Assembly (NCBI GenBank): GCA_947383005.1
Contig: CANDBT010000001.1
Location: 62,001-126,000, forward strand
DNA from: an uncultured bacterium
GTDB lineage: Bacteria; Bacillota; Clostridia; Lachnospirales; Lachnospiraceae
Length of the DNA: 64,000 nucleotides
Direction: 5' to 3'
Shown here: piece after piece, positions 60,611 through 64,000 of the stretch
Position numbering within the stretch: the first letter of the stretch is position 1
How the letters are laid out: every line of letters starts with the position of its first letter
The notes under the pieces: generated by a model
The model's database searches: none
The model's input: only the letters and a program-made list of their open reading frames with translations
What the model was told of the DNA's origin: nothing
Program-made: the position numbers and the translations under genes

Positions 60611-62461
60611 TTACATTTTCTTAAAATTGTTATTGTCCTTTGGAGATGGGGATGTCATGTCGGCTCTGGCGGATACATATTTTTTATAATAACGTTTCGC
60701 ATACCGGTACATAATCAACGTATAATCTCCGAATTCCTCTCCCTGAGCGCTTTTATAAACCGCCCATAAAGCCCATAAAAAACCGCCCAAAGCCATATAG
60801 GCATACACAATCAAGCGCTCATCTTTTGTTGCAGGCCGCCCGAAATAGCATTCCATCAATTGTTCTGTTTCTTCATCATTATAATAGGAATAAATTGCGC
60901 ACATGCCTAAATCGATCAACGGATCGCACATACCGGCGTATTCCCAGTCAATCAAACGCACGCTTCCATCAGGCAGGAAGAGGAAATTGTCCACATTGCT
61001 GTCGATATGGGACAATGTTTTGGGGCGGTTTTGCTGTTCCAATTGAAGAAGCATCTCGTCCATCCATTCCCGAACCTGGGCATAATCTTCAAACCGCATA
61101 CCGTTTTGTGAGGAACGGCAAAGGTTTTCATAAAAATCGATTCTTTCCCGGATATTGAATTCATGCGCAACAGAAATACCGGATTGATGAAAACAGCGCA
61201 ATAGCTGCATACAGGCGGTCATATCCTGGAGGCTATCCGCCTGGGCATTTCGTGACCCTTCGTAATATTCAGCGATTTTGTATCCGGTAGCCTTATCCAG
61301 ATAGACGACATGCTCGGTGATACCTAAAGGTTCAACTGCTTCATATACGCTTGCCTCCTGCTGGCGGTTAATCAGCAGTTCGGTTCCCGCACCGGGGATT
61401 CGGCAGATATAATGCCGCCCTTTTAGCTGGAAGAGGAAAGAATTGTTGGTCATACCTGACTTCAGGCAGCGGATATCATGGATCTCTCCCTCAGGCACTT
61501 GAAATACCCGGGAAACCAGTTCCATAGCCTTGCTGTCCGAATGAGTCTGGTATTTGGGATCAAAAAGCCGCAGTTCTTCAAGGTTTTCAAATTCATAAAC
61601 CTGATTGGCAGGCTGGCGGTTGATATCCATTTCCAGTTTATCGATATGGTTCATCAATACATGCTCCCAGTAAAACTGCTCTGTCCCTGGTGTCTGGTAA
61701 GCTTCAATTAATAAAGGAAGAAACTCCTGAGAAAATTCTTTAGAAAAATATACCGGTCCGTACATTACCCAACTGTCATGTCCGCCGATAGATATATGGG
61801 TAATCCGTTTCTTCTTATTATAAGAAAGAACCCATTCGGAGGTACTGCCTTCCTGATAGACGGAAGAATACCAGGCGCCGCATTCCCAGGAGTGAAACAT
61901 ATTTTCTCGGAGCCAGTTGTCGGAAGACAGCACATACATGTTGCGCCCCTGCAGGATTTTCTGCGCCCGGTAAAGCGTAGCCAGGGTATTTTTGCAGGAG
62001 TACTCAGGATTGTAGATTAGGTTTACCCCGTATGAATCGATCAGGTATTCGAATTTTTCCTTCAAATAGCCGACCATAATGGTAATGTCCGTTATGCCCG
62101 CTTGGTGCAACTGTTTGATTTGCCGTTCTACCATGCGTTCGCCGAAAACTTCCAAAAGCCCTTTGGGCATTTCGAAAGTCAGCGGGACAAAGCGGGAACC
62201 AAAGCCGGCGGCGATAATCAGTGCGCCGTCAACTCGGAATTGATCCAGAAAAGCTTTTCCCAGAGGCGTCAGCTCATATGCGCATGATGCCGCGGAAAGG
62301 TCTGAATGATTTTTTCCTTGTGAGATGAATTGCTGTTTGCTGCATTCCTTTAATAAAGTATTGATTGTCCCCAGGGAGAGATCCAGCTTTGCCGCCAGCT
62401 CACGCTGGGTGCAGCAAGGATGCTCCTGAATATAGCGGCATATTAAACCAATACGATTCAT
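60611..62461 (-). CDS. HTH-nucleotidyltransferase-choline kinase fusion (LicC/LicA-like)
   Basis: The protein of about 616 residues has three parts. Residues 1-65 are a winged helix (RIGLICRYIQEHPCCTQRELAAKLDLSLGTINTLLKEC). Residues 75-300 are a nucleotidyltransferase (GALIIAAGFGSRFVPLTFEMPKGLLEVFGERM). Residues 330-600 are a choline/ethanolamine kinase-type domain with LSHIDSNVDNFLFLPDGSVRLIDWEYAGMCDPLIDLG near residue 485 (Brenner H-x-D-x4-N motif). It would phosphorylate choline and form CDP-choline, which LicD-type enzymes (not in this window) transfer to wall polymers. The start at 62461 is seven bases from GGAGGAG; ATG 62464 is as likely. Confidence 0.88.
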   Translation of the reverse strand: MNRIGLICRYIQEHPCCTQRELAAKLDLSLGTINTLLKECSKQQFISQGKNHSDLSAASCAYELTPLGKAFLDQFRVDGALIIAAGFGSRFVPLTFEMPKGLLEVFGERMVERQIKQLHQAGITDITIMVGYLKEKFEYLIDSYGVNLIYNPEYSCKNTLATLYRAQKILQGRNMYVLSSDNWLRENMFHSWECGAWYSSVYQEGSTSEWVLSYNKKKRITHISIGGHDSWVMYGPVYFSKEFSQEFLPLLIEAYQTPGTEQFYWEHVLMNHIDKLEMDINRQPANQVYEFENLEELRLFDPKYQTHSDSKAMELVSRVFQVPEGEIHDIRCLKSGMTNNSFLFQLKGRHYICRIPGAGTELLINRQQEASVYEAVEPLGITEHVVYLDKATGYKIAEYYEGSRNAQADSLQDMTACMQLLRCFHQSGISVAHEFNIRERIDFYENLCRSSQNGMRFEDYAQVREWMDEMLLQLEQQNRPKTLSHIDSNVDNFLFLPDGSVRLIDWEYAGMCDPLIDLGMCAIYSYYNDEETEQLMECYFGRPATKDERLIVYAYMALGGFLWALWAVYKSAQGEEFGDYTLIMYRYAKRYYKKYVSARADMTSPSPKDNNNFKKM

Positions 62462-62519
62462 CATTTGCTCCTCCGTAATATGCTTGTTCAAAAAAATATA
62501 AAAACAAAAATATGTGAAC

Positions 62520-62528
62520 ATTATAGCA
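62520..62528 (-). promoter_or_regulatory. Extended -10 promoter for the LicC/LicA-like gene
   Basis: On the minus strand TGC directly precedes TATAAT (62525-62520). The -35 region is poor, as is common for TGn promoters. Confidence 0.55.
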
Positions 62529-62557
62529 TGGAAGAGCCAGAAAACATAGGGATTTTC

Positions 62558-62585
62558 AATATTGTATCAATATTAGTACAATATT
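62558..62585. promoter_or_regulatory. Inverted repeat in the divergent choline-module promoter region
   Basis: AATATTGTA (62558-62566) and TACAATATT (62577-62585) are perfect inverted arms with a 10-base spacer. It lies between the two divergent genes and is a candidate binding site, possibly for the winged helix of the fusion protein. Confidence 0.5.
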
Positions 62586-62755
62586 TCGGGAAAATTCACT
62601 TTCCGTAAGATTTTCGTAAGAAAACGCTTAGGGTTTTGTTATAGCATTTCTGCGAAAAGTGTATTATACTGTATAACGTGATGGAGAGGTGGTAACACCT
62701 GATAATGAAATTTGGATTTAAGGAATTTCGAAAGGAAAAGGAGAGTGCATTTATT

Positions 62756-64000
62756 ATGAGAAAGCAGACAAAAGTAGTTGCAGTTGCATCTGCAGCAGCC
62801 CTGCTGGCCATTGGCGCTTCTATGACTTCCTTCGCAGCTAGCGGCTGGGTTGAGGAAGACGGCGTATGGTATTTTTATGACCGCGATGGAAACAGAGTAG
62901 AAGATGAGTGGAAGAAATCTGGCGACAACTGGTATTGGCTGGATAGCGAAGAGAACGGAGCTATGGCTGTTGACAAGTTGGTCGAGGATGATGACAATAC
63001 TTATTATGTAGATTCTAACGGTGTTATGGTTAGAAATACGTGGGTAAGGATTGTAAACGAAGATCAGGATGACGAAGATGATCCGGCTGAGTACAACTAT
63101 TATTACATGCAGTCCAATGGTAAAGCTTATAAGAGCAGCGGTGATACTGTTAATAAGAAAACTATCGATGGCAAGAGATATGCTTTCGATGAAGACGGTA
63201 AGATGCTGTATGGCTGGGTAAGCAAAGACGGTGAACTGGCGAATGGCGAAGACGATTGGATTGATGCCGAGTATTATTTCGGTAATTGGGATGATGGTGC
63301 TATGAAGACCGGTTGGCAGAAGATTACTGTGCATGATCCGGATGCTAACAAAGATGATGATTATGATTATTGGTTCCATTTTAAATCCAATGGTAAAAAG
63401 CGTACCAATAATGATAGTGATGGTGAGGAGCAAAAGAATAAGACTTGGAAGTCTAATGGCAAATACTATCATTTTGACAAACGTGGTGTAATGGTTTATG
63501 AATGGTATCGGACTGATTCTGCAGCGTCTGCTTCTGATCCTGGTACAGCATCATCTGCTTCTAACTGGGCATATTTCAGTAACCCTGAGGATGGTGCCCG
63601 TAAAGTTAAAGGTTGGTTTAAAGTAGTTGCACCAAGTGAAGATAATACATTTGATGAGGATGATGCCCCAACTTTTGCAAGCAGTGATGCTGGTGATGAG
63701 AGTGAAAAATGGTATTATTCTGATGGCCATGACGAAGGTTTGGTGGTTGGTCAGATCAAGAAAATCAAGGGCAAATATTATGGCTTCTGGCCGGATGATG
63801 GTGAGAAGGGTGGCCGCATGTTGGTAGGTCTTTGTGCCCTGGAAATGGATGACGAAAAGATTGTAAGTGTTATTAAGGATGATATGGATGCTGATGATTT
63901 AGATGACTTTATGGATAGTTATAAGAATAAATCTCAGGATGACACTGACGTTTATCTGTATTACTTTGGTAGCGGTGACGATGCAGATACCGATGGCGCT
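62756..64000 (+). CDS. Acidic secreted cell-wall-binding repeat protein (runs off window)
   Basis: An open frame of 415 codons runs to the window end without a stop. It begins MRKQTKVVAVASAAALLAIGASMTSFAA, a signal peptide, followed by SGWVEEDGVWYFYDRDGNRVEDEWK and further degenerate cell-wall-binding repeats (GVWYFY, NWYWLDSEENG, YYVDSNGVM, YAFDEDGKMLYGW). The protein is unusually rich in Asp and Glu, with acidic inserts between repeats (DQDDEDDPAE, SDGEEQ, DDMDADDLDDF). The AAAAGGAGAG ahead of ATG 62756 supports the start. It is divergent from the LicC/LicA-like gene and could be a cell-surface adhesin or S-layer-like protein. Confidence 0.88.
   Translation, partial: MRKQTKVVAVASAAALLAIGASMTSFAASGWVEEDGVWYFYDRDGNRVEDEWKKSGDNWYWLDSEENGAMAVDKLVEDDDNTYYVDSNGVMVRNTWVRIVNEDQDDEDDPAEYNYYYMQSNGKAYKSSGDTVNKKTIDGKRYAFDEDGKMLYGWVSKDGELANGEDDWIDAEYYFGNWDDGAMKTGWQKITVHDPDANKDDDYDYWFHFKSNGKKRTNNDSDGEEQKNKTWKSNGKYYHFDKRGVMVYEWYRTDSAASASDPGTASSASNWAYFSNPEDGARKVKGWFKVVAPSEDNTFDEDDAPTFASSDAGDESEKWYYSDGHDEGLVVGQIKKIKGKYYGFWPDDGEKGGRMLVGLCALEMDDEKIVSVIKDDMDADDLDDFMDSYKNKSQDDTDVYLYYFGSGDDADTDGA

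Noticed and set aside
62639-63472. 277-codon minus-strand frame opposite the acidic repeat protein
   Set aside because: It is an Ile-rich shadow of the Asp-rich coding strand; the plus strand has a signal peptide, repeats and a strong RBS.

Overview
The window looks like chromosomal DNA of an anaerobic, spore-forming Firmicute of the class Clostridia, most likely Lachnospiraceae. The evidence is gene content: a cotJABC spore-coat operon, MutS2, a DUF3881 protein, a YjfB-like protein, a CIRCE-like element in front of clpB, choline-type cell-wall-binding repeat proteins, and strong AGGAGG ribosome binding sites with SigA-type promoters. No tRNA, rRNA, CRISPR array or intact transposase was seen.

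Layout. (1) 1-9172: an exopolysaccharide locus. Four glycosyltransferases, a polyprenyl-phosphate sugar transferase and an O-antigen-ligase-like protein are on the minus strand, divergent from a CapD/FlaA1-type nucleotide-sugar dehydratase. (2) 9359-24371: housekeeping and metabolic genes: VanZ-like protein, GNAT, ABC-F, MutS2, a response regulator and a convergent histidine kinase, a nucleotidyltransferase-GmhB fusion with a Gfo/Idh oxidoreductase, RpiR with a divergent fructose PTS, and a Cof-type HAD phosphatase. (3) 24660-38551: a defence island, partly decayed. It holds a small HTH regulator, a truncated SNF2-type helicase, an apparently intact ABC-three-component system (SMEK effector, small middle component, DUF2326 ATPase), a type III restriction-modification pair whose mod gene carries two frameshifts, a GmrSD-like DUF262/DUF1524 protein, a yjdF riboswitch with YjdF, the relic of a PglX-type methylase, an unknown protein, and an AlbA/RecG-like gene cut by one stop codon. 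(4) 38831-42636: clpB and cotJABC. (5) 42637-48839: a DnaA-box-like cluster, a MITE with target duplication, then a four-gene specialised-metabolite or lipid cluster (glycosyltransferase, SDR-metallo-beta-lactamase fusion, adenylate-forming enzyme, KAS III/OleA-like enzyme) punctuated by structured repeats. (6) 48906-57295: a secreted Cys/His-rich protein, DUF3881, MATE, a PARG-ARH double ADP-ribose hydrolase fusion, HhH protein, monooxygenase, AzlCD and a Wzz-like protein. (7) 57477-64000: a phosphocholine module: GH25 lysozyme with binding repeats, two further repeat proteins, and an HTH-LicC-LicA-like fusion.

How the parts connect. The exopolysaccharide genes, the Wzz-like protein, the sugar-nucleotide genes and the choline module all point to heavy investment in the cell surface; the LicC/LicA-like fusion could supply the phosphocholine to which the neighbouring repeat proteins would bind. 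The defence island mixes intact and broken systems, as expected for a hot spot with turnover. Intergenic space carries at least four families of short palindromic repeats, one with terminal inverted repeats and an 8-bp target duplication.

All names come from reading motifs and recalling families; no database search was run. Start codons were chosen by ribosome binding site and family length and often differ from the longest open frame.
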